A DNA stretch of 64,000 bases. Source: Furcasterigmium furcatum. Lineage: Eukaryota; Ascomycota; Sordariomycetes; Glomerellales; Plectosphaerellaceae. Below, piece after piece: positions 34,396 to 45,732 of this stretch. Below the pieces are notes generated by a model. That model was not told where the DNA came from. It did no database searches and saw only the letters and a list, made by a program, of their open reading frames with translations. A program made the translations under genes and the position numbers. The first letter of the stretch is position 1, and each line of letters opens with the position of its first letter. Location: positions 4,900,961 through 4,964,960 of the forward strand of contig BCIA01000006.1 in assembly GCA_001599815.1 (NCBI GenBank), given 5' to 3'.

Positions 34396-35669
34396 ATGGT
34401 CGGCGCCCCTCCACTGAAGGACCTCAAGGTCCTAGAGTTCGCTGGACTCGCCCCAGGTAAGTGACATGTGGTGATGAGACAGATTGGGAGGAGCGTCGAG
34501 GTCGCCGCGCTGACACTGCCTCAGGACCCTTTGCGGGCATGCTTCTTGCTGATGCCGGCGCCGATGTGCTCCGAATTGATCGCGCCATAAAGGACGTCAC
34601 ACACTCATCGGAGCCTGCTCCGCCAACAGAAGACATGCTCGCCCGGCACAAGGCTTCCATCGCGGTGGATCTCAAGTCGCCCGCGGGCATAGCGCTCGTG
34701 AAGGAGCTGGTCGCCAAGGCCGATGTCCTCATCGACCCTTTCCGCCCCGGTGTCTTGGAGAAGCTCGGTCTCGGCCCCGAGGTGCTCTGCGCACTCAACC
34801 CGCGCCTCATCTACGGTCGCATGACCGGCTTCCGTCGGGATGGCAAGTACGCGGCCATGGCCGGCCACGACATCAACTACCTGGCCGTGTCAGGCGCCCT
34901 GGGGATCCTGGGCCGGGACGGTGAGAAGCCTCACCCCCCGTGGAACATCCTTGCCGATTTTGCTGGTGGAGGCGCCATGCTCTTCCAGGCCGTGCTGCTC
35001 GCCCTCATCTCCAGGCACTTCAGCGGCAAGGGCCAGGTGGTGGAGGCGAACATGGTCGACGGCTCGAGCTACCTCGCCACGTTCCCCCGCTTCGCATTGA
35101 AGACGCCCCTCGGCGACAACGGCAGGGGGAGGAACCTGCTCGACGGCGGCTGCCCCTACTACGACACCTACGAAACCAAGGACGGCAAGTACATGTCCGT
35201 CGGCGCGCTGGAGCCGCAGTTCTACAAGCTCCTGGTCAAGGGCCTGGGGCTGGAGGGCCAGGGGTGGGAGGACAAGCGGTACGACACGGACGAGTGGCCT
35301 TCCATGGGGAGAATTTTCACCGAGACCTTCAAGTCCAAGACGAGGAGCGAGTGGGAGAAGGTCTTCGACGGCACGGACGCCTGTTGCACGCCAGTGCTGG
35401 AGTATGCCGAGTTGGAAACCGAGGCCGGTCGGGAAGGAGACCAGAGGCCGGCCGTGACCCTCAGAGACACGCCGTGTCTTGCAGTGGCCCAGGGAGCCAA
35501 GGACACAAGTCAAGGTCAGGGCGCCGGTGTCTCTGGGGACGGATACGTCGGCATCGCTTTGGGCCCTGGCGAGGGCGGAGAGGCGGTGTTGAAGCGATGG
35601 CTGGGCTGGGGCAGCGGGAAAGACTACGAGGTGCAGAAGGGCGGACTGGCCCTGAAGTCTAAACTGTAA
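34396..35669 (+). CDS. CoA-transferase family III / alpha-methylacyl-CoA racemase-like enzyme, peroxisomal
   Basis: Two exons, 34396-34456 and 34525-35669; 401 aa. Family III features in order: LKVLEFAGLAPGPFAGMLLADAGADVLRID, VDLKSPAGIALVKELVAKADVLIDPFRPGVLEKLGLG, the RMTGFRRDG block, GHDINYLAVSGALG (active-site His), and NILADFAGGGAM (active-site Asp). The GHDINYLA motif favours AMACR over the bacterial CaiB and FRC branches. The C-terminus ALKSKL ends in SKL, a canonical PTS1, so the protein should be in peroxisomes. AMACR epimerises 2-methyl-branched acyl-CoAs so that they can enter beta-oxidation. The start has a good context (CAACATGG). Confidence 0.94.
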
Positions 35670-35821
35670 CATCCAGGACTCATATTACATGTAGAAAGAG
35701 TTGCTCGCATCCCACGCAGTAATTTTCGGCACAACTATATCCAATCCTGTATAATTGTCTACATCTATTTAACCAAAGAAATCTAAGATGTTTTTCTACA
35801 TGAGATCCATTTCATGTCTCT

Positions 35822-37355
35822 CTAAACAGCAGAGTTGTCGCCGCATGAGAAGGCGCCTCTGACCTTGCTGCTGTCGCTGTTGAAGATGTCGACGAGCTCG
35901 GTGATCGAGGACCACAGACCAGCCGCGTTCATGAAAAGAGACTGGACGATGAGGAGGATGTTGAAAATGGTCAGGAGGGACTTCTTCCAGTTGGCGAAAT
36001 ACGCGCCCTTGTTGAGGTGAAGCCAGAAGATGGCGCTCAGCCCGAACGTGAACCAGGCAATGGTCGTGGCCGAGGAGATGGCGAGGATCGAGTCGAAGAT
36101 GGGAATGGCGTTGGAGAGCACCCAGACGAGAATCCAGTAGAGGGTGACGCAGGCAATCCACGTGCTCCAGGACTTGACGCTCCTGTCGGTGATCTGGTCC
36201 GTGGCCTTCATGCCACGCATGGCCACGACGTACATGTACTTGGTTCCCGTGTGGCCGAAAGACATGGCCGTCGCGAACACGGCCGGCAGGACGACTCCGT
36301 ACGCGGCCTTCGCTGCGACGGCAGGGGCCGATCCGAGGGCGGGCGAGGTGGTATACTCACCAGCCAGGCAGTAAATGGCAACGGCAATGATGGTGTAGAC
36401 GGTGATGGAGAAGACTTCGAGGCAGGCCAGCGCCTTGGGGAAGTCCTTGCTGGGGTTGCGCATCTCGGCCATGTAAGAGACGAAGCTATATCACGATCAG
36501 CCTCGCTCGTTCGGTACCATAATACATAGATGATGCCAAAGCTTACCTGATATTCGCGGCATAGGCGTAGCAGATTTTGAGACAGGCATTCAGGCCCTGA
36601 CGGAAGGTAGGGCTTCCGACGACCTTGATCTCCTTCTCGAAGCCCGGCGGAGCCCGTGCCGGATCCGCGACGCCGAGGCTGATCATGACGATCAGGGCCG
36701 CCGCGAGAATGCTGATGGTTGAAGGGATGCCGCTCTGAGAGACGAACTTGACGGTCCTAGGCAGGCAGAGGATCCAGTTGGCGATGACGGCGATAGTGAT
36801 GAAAGCGACGGTGCAGAAGGCGTGGTTGCTGAGAGTGTTGAACGACACGGACAGGGTCACGCTCGCAGAGGCGCTCGTGAACATGACCTTGACCAGCAAG
36901 CCGATGCCGGCGATGATCTCCAGCGGGCGGCCGGCGATGATGCCGCACATGTCGACGACGTTGACGACATGGGGGTAGCGGCGGTAGAACTGAAGCAGCA
37001 CGTAGGCCGTGTAGGCGCTGACGCAACCGATGCCGATGATTGCGATGACGCCGGGGACGACGCCCAGGACCTGGAGGCAGCCAGGGAGTGACAGGACACC
37101 GAGGCCTATCTGGTTCGTCAAGAGGACGAAGACTGTGTCCCAGCAGCTCAGGGTGCGGTAGTTCTTCCCGCCCTGACTGAAGATGTTCTGCGCGGGAACT
37201 TCGGGATCGACCTCATCCTTTTGCGTGGGGAGGTCGTTCAGGTCGGCTCCCTCAGTTCCGATGCGATCCTCGTGCTGGTCAACATGTCCATCTGGAGGGG
37301 TGGGTTGGTGTTCCGGGGCAGTTGGCACGCTGCTCATCTCCTTGTTGGTCGACAT
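35822..37355 (-). CDS. Amino acid transporter (Aa_trans family, Mtr-like)
   Basis: Two exons on the minus strand, 37355-36547 and 36485-35822; 490 aa. A hydrophilic N-terminus is followed by about 11 membrane helices, starting with TVFVLLTNQIGLGVLSLPG and GVIAIIGIGCVSAYTAYVLL; the SFVSYMAEMRNPSKDFPKAL loop lies just after the splice junction. The pattern matches Neurospora Mtr-like neutral/aromatic amino-acid permeases of the plasma membrane rather than the yeast AAP/YAT family. Substrate is unknown. A minus-strand TATAAAAGG at about 37607-37615 gives a leader of roughly 220 nt. Its stop is about 150 nt from the stop of the AMACR gene (convergent). Confidence 0.93.
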
Positions 37356-40300
37356 TGCAGGTCCGACGTGTGAGTAGATGGTGTATACAGATGGTAGGTT
37401 GGGATGAAGCAAACCGTCCGAGTAAGCAAGATAATGATGAGGGATGTGGTGGGATATAAATACAGCCACCGTTTCACCAAAAAGTACCAAGGCGCAACCA
37501 ATATAGGGTTCAAGTTCCAAGGTTTGGTGGTGACAACCGTTGTGTGGAAGCGGGAGAGTTCGATGATGGCTCTGGCACGCACGCAAATTTTCTCTTCGCA
37601 CGACCGCCTTTTATAAACTCAAAAGTAACACTGGGGCCCTCATGATTCCCCATCTACCCCCACTGAGAACTTGGGGTATAACGCATCTCTCCGCGAAAGC
37701 CTTCTCCGTGTAAGTCCGTCCATGTTGCGGAACCTGGTGCTGTTCCCCGGACCGGAGAATCCGGGACAAGCTCGTGGCAACGCTGTTGACGGGGGAATTT
37801 CAGGAGAGAGCGCGCTTGTAGGTAATATTTACCAAATCATGTATTCCCCAGGGGAAGGATCATCATGTCGAGGATTCTTTCGCCTGTGGACGCCGTGAGA
37901 GGCCGAGTGAGGTCACCGGGTGGATGCGGCTCGGGAGTCGGCCGGCGGCAGTGGGACTGCTAGTGTTGCTTGTCTCTGCCCAGCTTTTATTTTGGAAGAG
38001 CCTCAATCCGTGGCATTCTTATTTCCGGGTGATACGGATGAGGGTCTTTGCAGGGAGCATTTGATAGCTCTGACTGAGGAGCGCGCCCGCGTGAATGAAA
38101 GCCTCAAATTCATCTTGTCCAACAGGCATCCGTCGCCAGCGTCAAACAATTTTCTGATTTTCATGCTTTGACGTTCGTACGTTGCAAGTCAGCACATATC
38201 TGAAAAAAATTGGACCAGTGTAAGTCCCTGCGGGCAGAGCCTCTGTCCGCTCGAGTCAGTGGTTTCTCATTACGCCAGTCGAGATCGATATGAGAACGCT
38301 GAGTGGAACCAACTTGAAGACTGTTACTAAAATGTTTCCCAACGGCCCCATCAAAGTGGTGACAGGGCGTGATGTGACTCCACGCAGGAGAAAGACTTGC
38401 AGGGCTCCGTCGGACTGACAGGACAGAATAATCCTGGGCGTTACTTCATGGCTTATCGGGAAGCGGCCAATTGGGCGCACATGTGCTGTTATGCTAGTGA
38501 GTATCGGAGTCGTAACTCCATCGGGACGACGAAGGATTGTGTGACGGTCGCCGACGACGAGGCGACCTAACCGGCTCCGCGACGCAGGAGGTCCGAGACC
38601 AGCAGGCAGAAGCAGCCAGTGCTGGAGCCGCTCCTGCGCTCTTCTCATCCTATCTAATATGAAGCTATCAGGTCAGAGTTTCGTTGAGAATGGCCCATGA
38701 GCAAGGAGGAAAAATTCGGACTCGGACAACATATCCCAAAGTAATATGCTGACTACCATCAAACTATTCCACAGATTGGTGAGAGAGTACAGTTGAAGAG
38801 AGACTTCCAGATTCCCAATCGACTTGTTTGACTACTCACTCCATCACTCCCTGCTCCCCGAGGTCCCAAGTCCCAACCCATTCTAGAACCTCTTGCCGAC
38901 AACATCCTGTTGACAAGTGCTCATATTTGCCCAGTCATATTCAAATAACAGCTGCGAATTTTTCGTCACTATGAGTTGTCGAAGCTGACGGAGCCTTTAC
39001 GGGGGACCGTTACACTCATCTAGTCGTCATCCCCCCCGGACCGAGTTGGGAAATGCCGAGCTTTGACGAGCTGGTTGAGCAGTCAGATTAATCCGAACTC
39101 ATGTAAGAAGGGGATGGCCCCGGCACAAGCTGTCGGGGTCAGACATCAGCTTGTTTTCGAGCCATTTCCTCGTCTTCGATGCATCATAATTGCCGCTCAA
39201 AGACTTCCTTACTCTAATGATACACACCCCTTACAGCCGAGCTAGCACGGGCTCATTGCGAGAACAGGAGAACCCAGAACATAACGGGCCCGTCCGGCAT
39301 AGTGAGGGAGTCTTATACAGTAACGTAGTATCTATTCTAGCAGTCTAAATTTGTCAGAGTCACCGGCAACAACTGCGGCAGGCAGCGGTATCGGAAATCG
39401 GTAAATGCGGGAAATATGGCGTAGAGAGACCGAGAGTGTTCAGCTGCTGGGTCACTCATTGTCAGGGCCCCATGCTGCCAGGCACAGGAGTAAGGGCTCA
39501 GGGACAGCACTTGTTTCTATATAAAGGGCGACGGGGCCCCTCTAGGGAGCTAGAGGGCTAGAGTTTAGTAATATCTAACCTTTCTGATTGCTAGACTGCT
39601 GAAATTAATATTCTGTTTGCCTAGGGGCACCCTCACTCTGCTGATAACACTCCTCTCACATTTATGCGAGGGGAGGGCTCCTCAAGGTGCAGAGCTCAAC
39701 TGCCCTCGTACGCCCTACCCAGTAATTATAGCCAGTATTAGTCCGGTTTTGTGCCATGGTTATCCTGCCTCCATTGCAGCAGCATCCCGCCTCGGTACCG
39801 CCCGGCGGTGGCCAGAACGGGATGCGGTCGAACTTTGGTCTATACAGTGGTTTGTCAAATTGCCTACTGTCGATTGGTATTCGCAGTTGCATACCTATTG
39901 TAGTGGCGGGATGTCAGTAGTGGTCTGATGCATACAGACATGACTTCAGCTCCGGCTGTGGATCAGCAAGGCGGACAGCTATGATCACAGAACGCCTCGG
40001 AGTTGGCTCTCTCCGCCGAGTATTCCGGGCCAAGAAAGGAATATACTGTCAAGACAATCGGGTATCATGGGTCGCCTAGCAGAAGCGAGATGTGCAGATG
40101 ATCCTCGCCTAGGTACCTAGGATTTGTAGACCTGAGTGGCGGGGGTTGTATGTAGAGCGTCACTCGACTCTCCGTCTTTAATCCCTTCGACTTAGTTCAG
40201 ATAGTCATTTGCTGGGCTGACGCTTGGGATGACGGAATCGACCTGGCTGTAAATCAAATCCCGGGCTCAGGGCCATTAGAACCTGATTCTACCTTGGCCC

Positions 40301-40375
40301 GTCTGCTAAGTACGTGGGTCTTGCATAGATAGACAGATAGTGCTTGCGATGGATCTCTGTCTTCCGCTTGACCCC
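37356..40375. other. Gene-poor 3-kb region with possible degraded element
   Basis: Noticeably more AT-rich than its surroundings and with no ORF that looks coding. At about 39430-39660 there is a TATATAAAGGG box, CTAG-rich repeats and an AT-rich run (TAATATCTAACC, GAAATTAATATTCTG), which together resemble a solo LTR remnant. A 14-bp palindrome CCTAGGTACCTAGG sits at 40108-40121. The left end is promoter of the permease gene. Confidence 0.45.
40108..40121. repeat. Perfect 14-bp palindrome
   Basis: CCTAGGTACCTAGG reads the same on both strands. It belongs to the TAGGTA/TACCTA motif family seen in several other spacers of this window. Confidence 0.8.
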
Positions 40376-41480
40376 TCAAAGATTCTCCTTGATACCATGC
40401 TGTATATCTTCCAGAATCCCAAGCAGCTCCTCCCACACCTTTGCCTGCAGCGCCTCCCCGTCATCCCCAAGCATGAAGCCGGGATACCTGCCCAGGATGC
40501 AGTCCTCCATGAACCGCCCGTGCGTCGCTGTCTTCTCGTTGTGCTCTGCTTCATCGCTGGTCAGGGCTGCGGCGAGCAGTGTTCTGCTTCCCATCTCAGG
40601 GGACCGGGCAACGCAGCGCAAGATGAACCGATGCGGGATCCGGAGAGGCAGCGCGAACGAGCGGAAGAGCTCGGTGTTGCAAAGCCCGGGATGGAGCGAG
40701 TTGACGATGACCTCGTCATTCCTGCTTGATGCGCGCAGCGCTCCGGCAAGCTGTCGCACGATCATGATCTGGAGAAGCTTGGTGAGCTTGTAGCGGTCGC
40801 TGACGTCCTTGTTGGCGTTGATGGCGTTGAGGATATGCTGCTCCTTGCGTTCTGTGAAGTAGGCCTGAACAAGTCGTCAGCATACTTCCGTCTGATCTCA
40901 TACACCGCACCAGGCAGCTCACCAGATGAGACGCCGTCGAGGACGTCACGCATATCCTGGTCTTGACGCCATGCTCCTCTGCCGTCCTCCGCAGGATCGG
41001 CAGCATGAGGAGCGCGAGCAGAAAAGTACCGATGACGTTCACCGCCAGCTGCTCTTCCCAGCCATCGGCCGTCTGTCGCCATGGCCCAAACCCCAGGCCC
41101 GCATTGCTCATGTAGAAGTCGACACGACCGAGCTCTCTGTCTGCCCGCTCTTCGAACGCTTTGATGCTGTCGATGCTGGCTAGGTCTAGCTGCCAGACAT
41201 CCAGCTGCGTTGTCGCAGTCTTGAGCCCGTGTTCAGGATCCGAGGTATCATCGGACGTTGTCGCAAGCGAGGACTTTATGTCTCGCTTGGCGGCCTCCCC
41301 TTTCTCAACATCGCGGCAAGCCAGAATAATGCGCGAGGCGTTGAGCCGGGCGAAATGGCGAGAGGCCTCGAGGCCGAGACCGACGTTTGCGCCTGTGACG
41401 ATGACGGTCCGGCCAGAGAGATTACCTTGTGGCACAGGGAATGCCCAGAAATGGCTGAGGATTGGTGGAAGCCACGACAT
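40376..41480 (-). CDS. Short-chain dehydrogenase/reductase
   Basis: Two exons on the minus strand, 41480-40923 and 40864-40376, with a 58-nt intron; 348 aa. It has the nucleotide motif TGANVGLG, the LDLASIDSIKAF acidic motif, SNAGLGFG, NVIGTFLLALLMLP, the catalytic Ser in VTSSTASHL and the YKLTK form of YxxxK. The layout matches fungal NAD(P)-dependent SDRs of the retinol-dehydrogenase/WWOX-like type with a variable C-terminal lid (NSLHPGLCNTELFRSFALPLR). The substrate cannot be predicted. The nearest genes are VPS1 and the amino-acid permease, and it is not part of an evident pathway cluster. An N-terminal hydrophobic stretch (LPPILSHFWAFPVP) is weak. Confidence 0.92.
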
Positions 41481-42507
41481 GGCGAAGCAGCCGATGTTAG
41501 TCGCCGAGGTAGATATTTAGGTTAGGTAGGCCTGCGATTGACGAGACGGGGAGCCGCCTTTAACAAAGCCCAGAGACGAATAGTATGTCGAAGATCTCTC
41601 GTCGCATCTAGTCGGAGGTCAACCCGCGACGGATAATGCGTCGTGCACAATTCGGAACCCCGGGGCCGAGCAGCAACGGAAACCGTCCGAAAACCAGATG
41701 TGAGGTTTCAGCAAGAGGTAGGGAGAGAAAGAAAGAGAGCAGACGGTCCAGTGTTGGCAGAGACGGTTGACAGACCAACAAGCTAAGACACCCCTATTAC
41801 GCCCCAGACTCGTGGGCATCGCATCTGAGTGCATCCGCGGTGTATAGTGACACCTCGCACTGCGACGAGGTACGGCCATCCCCGAGCCGTGTCCCGGGTG
41901 ATCGCCGAATGGGCCCCGAACGACCCAGACACTGGTCGAAAAGACGACTTGCACGCCCCGGCTCGGCTTGACTAGGACGGGACCGCCCTTGTGTCCAGCT
42001 GAAGTCGGCGTGACATGGTCTCGGAAGGCTTCATCAGGTTGCAAGCATGCCAGGCGCACAGGACGACTGACACTCGGCCTCGACAGCACCGTGTCTCCTA
42101 GGACAGGAAGCCGTCAGTATCACGCGAGAGAGAGACCTCCGCCCCCTCGACGGACCACAAACTAACGACGGAACATCACCACGAAACGCATCCAGGCAAC
42201 CCCGAGAGTGGTGGTCAGCTACTCGCAAAGCGCAGTCCAAAGATTAAAAAACGGACGAACGAACTAATCGCCGTGACTACTCCTACCCGCCGACTGCCTT
42301 CCCGTTGCCCTCGGGTATCGAAAAGGGGAAGCCGACTCCGAACGATATCGTGGCTCTCCATTGGGCCCCCTCCGCATCGCAGCGTGAATCTATCATGCGT
42401 CTGTCTCTCTTCTTGCCCGTCTGTGCTGAATGTCCTCCTTGCCGATGGGGACGACGCCTCTATGCGCCGGTACGATGGAAGCCATGCAAAATGCAGCACG
42501 TCATTGA
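41481..42507. other. Spacer between SDR promoter and VPS1 3' end
   Basis: Promoter side of the SDR gene plus the 3' flank of VPS1. GTTAGGTAGG at 41521-41530 is another copy of the recurrent spacer motif. The ORF at 41619-42089 (minus) has no coding character I can support. Confidence 0.5.
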
Positions 42508-44788
42508 TTACTGGACCTGGCTGACGATCTCGCTGGCCTTGGCCAGGGACTCGACCATCTGCTGGCACTCCTTCCTCCTGCGCACCGTGTAGTCGCTCTC
42601 CTTGAGGAGGTCGTCCAGCGCGTTGCTGCGGTACATGTTCTCCAGCAGCTCCTTTTGCATCTCGTCCTTGGTGAACCTGTTGCGACATTAGCAAGGCGGT
42701 GTAAGGTTACACGGTTGGGTCTCACTCACTGGACGAGGTTAAGCATAATGGCCTTGGGGACCATGTCGATCATGGTGCGCCTAACGATGCTGTAGTAGGA
42801 AGAGATGAGCATCTCTGGAATGGTGGTTAGCTCTGGCAAAACAAATGGTCAAATCTCAGGGCAACGTACTGATGACATCAACCTCGATGCTCTCGCGCTC
42901 CGAGAGGGTACCGGAAACCTTGAGGGTAGGCGGGGGAGCCTCCATGGCGGCGGCCTTCTTCTTGTTCTTCGCCGCGAAGAAGCTGCCGAAGAAACCAGAG
43001 TTTCCGGCATCCCCCTCAGGGACCGTAGGGCTCTGGGCGCGAGGCGTACCCGCAGGCAGAGGCTTGCCCGTCTTGGGGTCGACCTGTACCGGCTTGGNGG
43101 GGTTGTGGCGCTCGTTGACGATGGCCATGGCGCGGTGGCCGTTGAGGAAGTCGGGATGGCCGGTGTTGATGTAGCAGGACTCCATAGCTACCAGATCTCT
43201 GACAAGCTTGTTGGTGGGCTCCATCGCCTTCTTGAAGAACGCAATGACCGTCGCGTGGATCTTCTCCTTGAGCGAGGGGTACCTCCTGTACAACGTCTTG
43301 CCGAGAAGCTGCGACAGGATTCGTACCAGCTCGTCGTAAACCAGAGACACGCACTTGAGACTGGGCTCCTCAAGGCGCTTGATCTGCTGCTTGACGATCG
43401 ACTCGAAAGCCTGGGTGCCCACGAAAAGTGCTGGCGAAGAACCGGCCGAGTTGAACAGGATCATGCGGATGTCGGCGTCCTTGACGACATCAAAGGGGTC
43501 GACAGCCTTCACGCCGTTGGAGTAGAGCTCGTGGAAGACGAAGCTGATACGAGCGCCGCCGGACAGCTCGGTGCTGGTCAGCTCCGGGTTGTTGCCGTCC
43601 AACACCGTCCGCCACTCATTTGTGAACTCGGTAATGATGTTAAGGATGATGTTTGAGCTGTCTCCCAGCACGCTGGGTCCTAAAGATTCGAGCTCGGAGG
43701 TGTACTTTTGGAGGGAGCTCGAGATGCGACCCTTGATGTCGGGAAGGGTCTGCTTGATGTGCATCATGAGGATCAAGTTGAGCTTTCTCGCCAGATAAGG
43801 CGTTCCGCAGTACGAGCTCTTGTTCCTGTATGCCTTGTGGTTCTCGAAGAAGTTCTTCTCGGCCTCAAGGGCCTGCTGGATGGGCTTCTTGTTATCGATG
43901 TCCCGCTGGCCTCGGTTGACGACAGGGACGTAGCCGAGACGGAGGGGGATGATGCGCCCAGCCAGAATATCCACGACATCGGTTCCCTCGTCCATGAGGT
44001 CGACCTTCGTCAGGACACCAATGGTCCTCTGTCCCTCGGGATCGACTTCTCTCGCGAGCTTCAGACCGTCCGAGTTGGCCAAGTCGATGTTGGCAGAGGT
44101 AACGGCGAGGATGATGGCGTTGGGCTTGGTGATGTACTTGAGGACCATATCCCGAATCTGCCTCTCGATATCACGCGGTTGGTCGCCGACGGGGACCTTG
44201 GTCAGACCGGGCAAATCGACGAGGGTCAGGGTGAGAACGTTGGGGGAGTAGATTCGGAGGTTGATGGGTTGGGCGGAGATGCCGGCGTTGCGGCCGACCT
44301 TGGCATCTGTCTCCCGGCTGATCTCCTCGCGGATCTTATTGAAATCGAAGAACTTCTGGCCAGGGATGTGGAGGAACTCGCCCCATTCGTCGGGGTTGGA
44401 GGCTTTGTCGGTGCTGTTGGAGAGGTCCTCGGTGCCGTTCGACTGGCCGGCGGGTCTGTTGATGAGCTGCAGAACGAGGGGTCGTCGGGTCACGATACCA
44501 GAGCCTCGCGGCAGGCTGGAGAGGAGCTGTTAGCTTATCGTCGCTGGATGCGGACACAGGGGGAGAGGTTGAGGGGGGTTGCGCAAAGACTCACAAGTCA
44601 CGCCCGACGATATTCTCCAGCACGGAACTCTTGCCTCCAGACTGACTGCCAACGACGGCAATCTGAGGAAGGTCGATGGGGTTTGTGACACCGACTGTGG
44701 TGAAGACATCCTGAAGCTTGTTGACAAGCCTGCTTCAAGTCAGCCAGGAACTGCCAGGGAAGTCGGCGAGGGGGGGGGGGGGGGGGGG

Positions 44789-44846
<58 letters not shown>

Positions 44847-44906
44847 AAACGTGATCAGGGCGGGATCCGAGATGCCGCCCGGCTGGGCCAAGCTCGGCGA
44901 GCTCAT
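42508..44906 (-). CDS. VPS1: Dynamin-like GTPase Vps1
   Basis: Five exons on the minus strand, 44906-44851, 44729-44595, 44515-42870, 42814-42730 and 42676-42508; 696 aa. Spliced N-terminus ISDPALITLVNKLQDVF leads to P-loop GSQSGGKS (46-53; most relatives have Ser at position 50), VGRDFLPRGSGIVTRRPL, DLPGLTKVP (G3) and TKVDLMDEG (G4). The dynamin middle domain and a C-terminal GED (IKMLISSYYSIVRR, MYRNSALDDLLKESDYTVRR) follow. There is no PH domain or proline-rich tail, which fits Vps1 (vacuolar sorting, endocytosis, peroxisome fission). The first intron holds the 75-bp G/C tract. One unresolved base (n) at 43098 affects one codon in the insert region. Confidence 0.97.
43098..43098. other. 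Ambiguous base (n) in the assembly
   Basis: A single unresolved base in exon 3 of VPS1 (codon NCC on the minus strand, so Ser, Pro, Ala or Thr). It marks low-quality consensus in the same gene that holds the poly-G run. Confidence 0.99.
44770..44844. repeat. Poly-G tract interrupted by one C (poly-C on the VPS1 sense strand)
   Basis: 19 G, one C, then 55 G on the plus strand, wholly inside VPS1 intron 1 (44730-44850), beginning a few bases after its GTTTGT donor. On the sense strand it is a pyrimidine tract. Confidence 0.9.
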
Positions 44907-45732
44907 GATGATTCAACAGAGCAGAATGTATGCGGGACGTGTATATACGATGGTGGCCGGGGTGGTTGCTGGACTCGCCCTCGGTGTTGATAGGGTGTTT
45001 GTCGCGGTTTACTCCTTTCTGGGGAGGTGGCAGGACTCGGTGTCTCAGAGCACGTTCGCTGTCGTAGAAACTGCAGGCGCAAGCAGTCTGAAAGTTGCCG
45101 ACGATGCGGGCACAGCCGGAAGTTATATCGGCGGGATGGGTTGAGTCGAAATGGGAAGATCTGCGTGTGTTGGGGGTTGGCAGTATTGGGAGAGGGTGCA
45201 ACATTCACGAGCCCAAAAACGGGGCAGCCCATTGGAACTGACGACGTCGCATGCTGGCCACTAGCCACACCGCACACGCGTGGCACATATCAGTGGATGG
45301 ACCGACCGACCGACCGACTCGCACAGGTGGGGCCCGTGCGTGGACAGGAACCGGGATGCAACGGGCACCGTAATTGGACGCTGCTGCTTACTCAGCAGAG
45401 CTGCACATATCTTCCGGGGGCTTGAGACTGTAGGCACCTGTATTTCAGCATGGAGACCTCATGGTCATGGTACCTATTCGGCTGCCTGGGGTGCTTTCGT
45501 CATCCGAGGCGACGCAATACTCTTCTGGATTCCATGGAATAATTTACAGTGGCGAGTGGCTGGCTACATGTGATATCTGGGGTTGGTGTCGAGACGGGTC
45601 TGTCATGAGTCGGGGGATTCTCGACAGGTCATCGGATGAACGTCTTTCACAGCGAAAAGAGAAAGCAATTGGATGATAATTTCAATTCGCCCAGAGTCCA
45701 GAGATGGGTTGGCGGATACCTCTATCTATCTA
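44907..45732. promoter_or_regulatory. VPS1 promoter and GID7 3' flank
   Basis: Upstream of VPS1 and downstream of the GID7-type gene. A short (GACC)n microsatellite lies at about 45299-45318. No other gene recognised. Confidence 0.5.

Noticed and set aside
34890..35672. 260-aa minus-strand ORF
   Set aside because: Antisense to the AMACR-like gene with no domain signature.
38256..38648. 130-aa minus-strand ORF in the gene-poor gap
   Set aside because: No domain, no supporting signals, and located in sequence that looks degraded.
43708..44688. 326-aa plus-strand ORF
   Set aside because: Antisense shadow of VPS1, which has clear GTPase motifs and frame-closing introns.
44740..45204. ORFs with long poly-Pro or poly-Gly runs
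   Set aside because: They translate the intronic homopolymer of VPS1; the spliced frame removes it.
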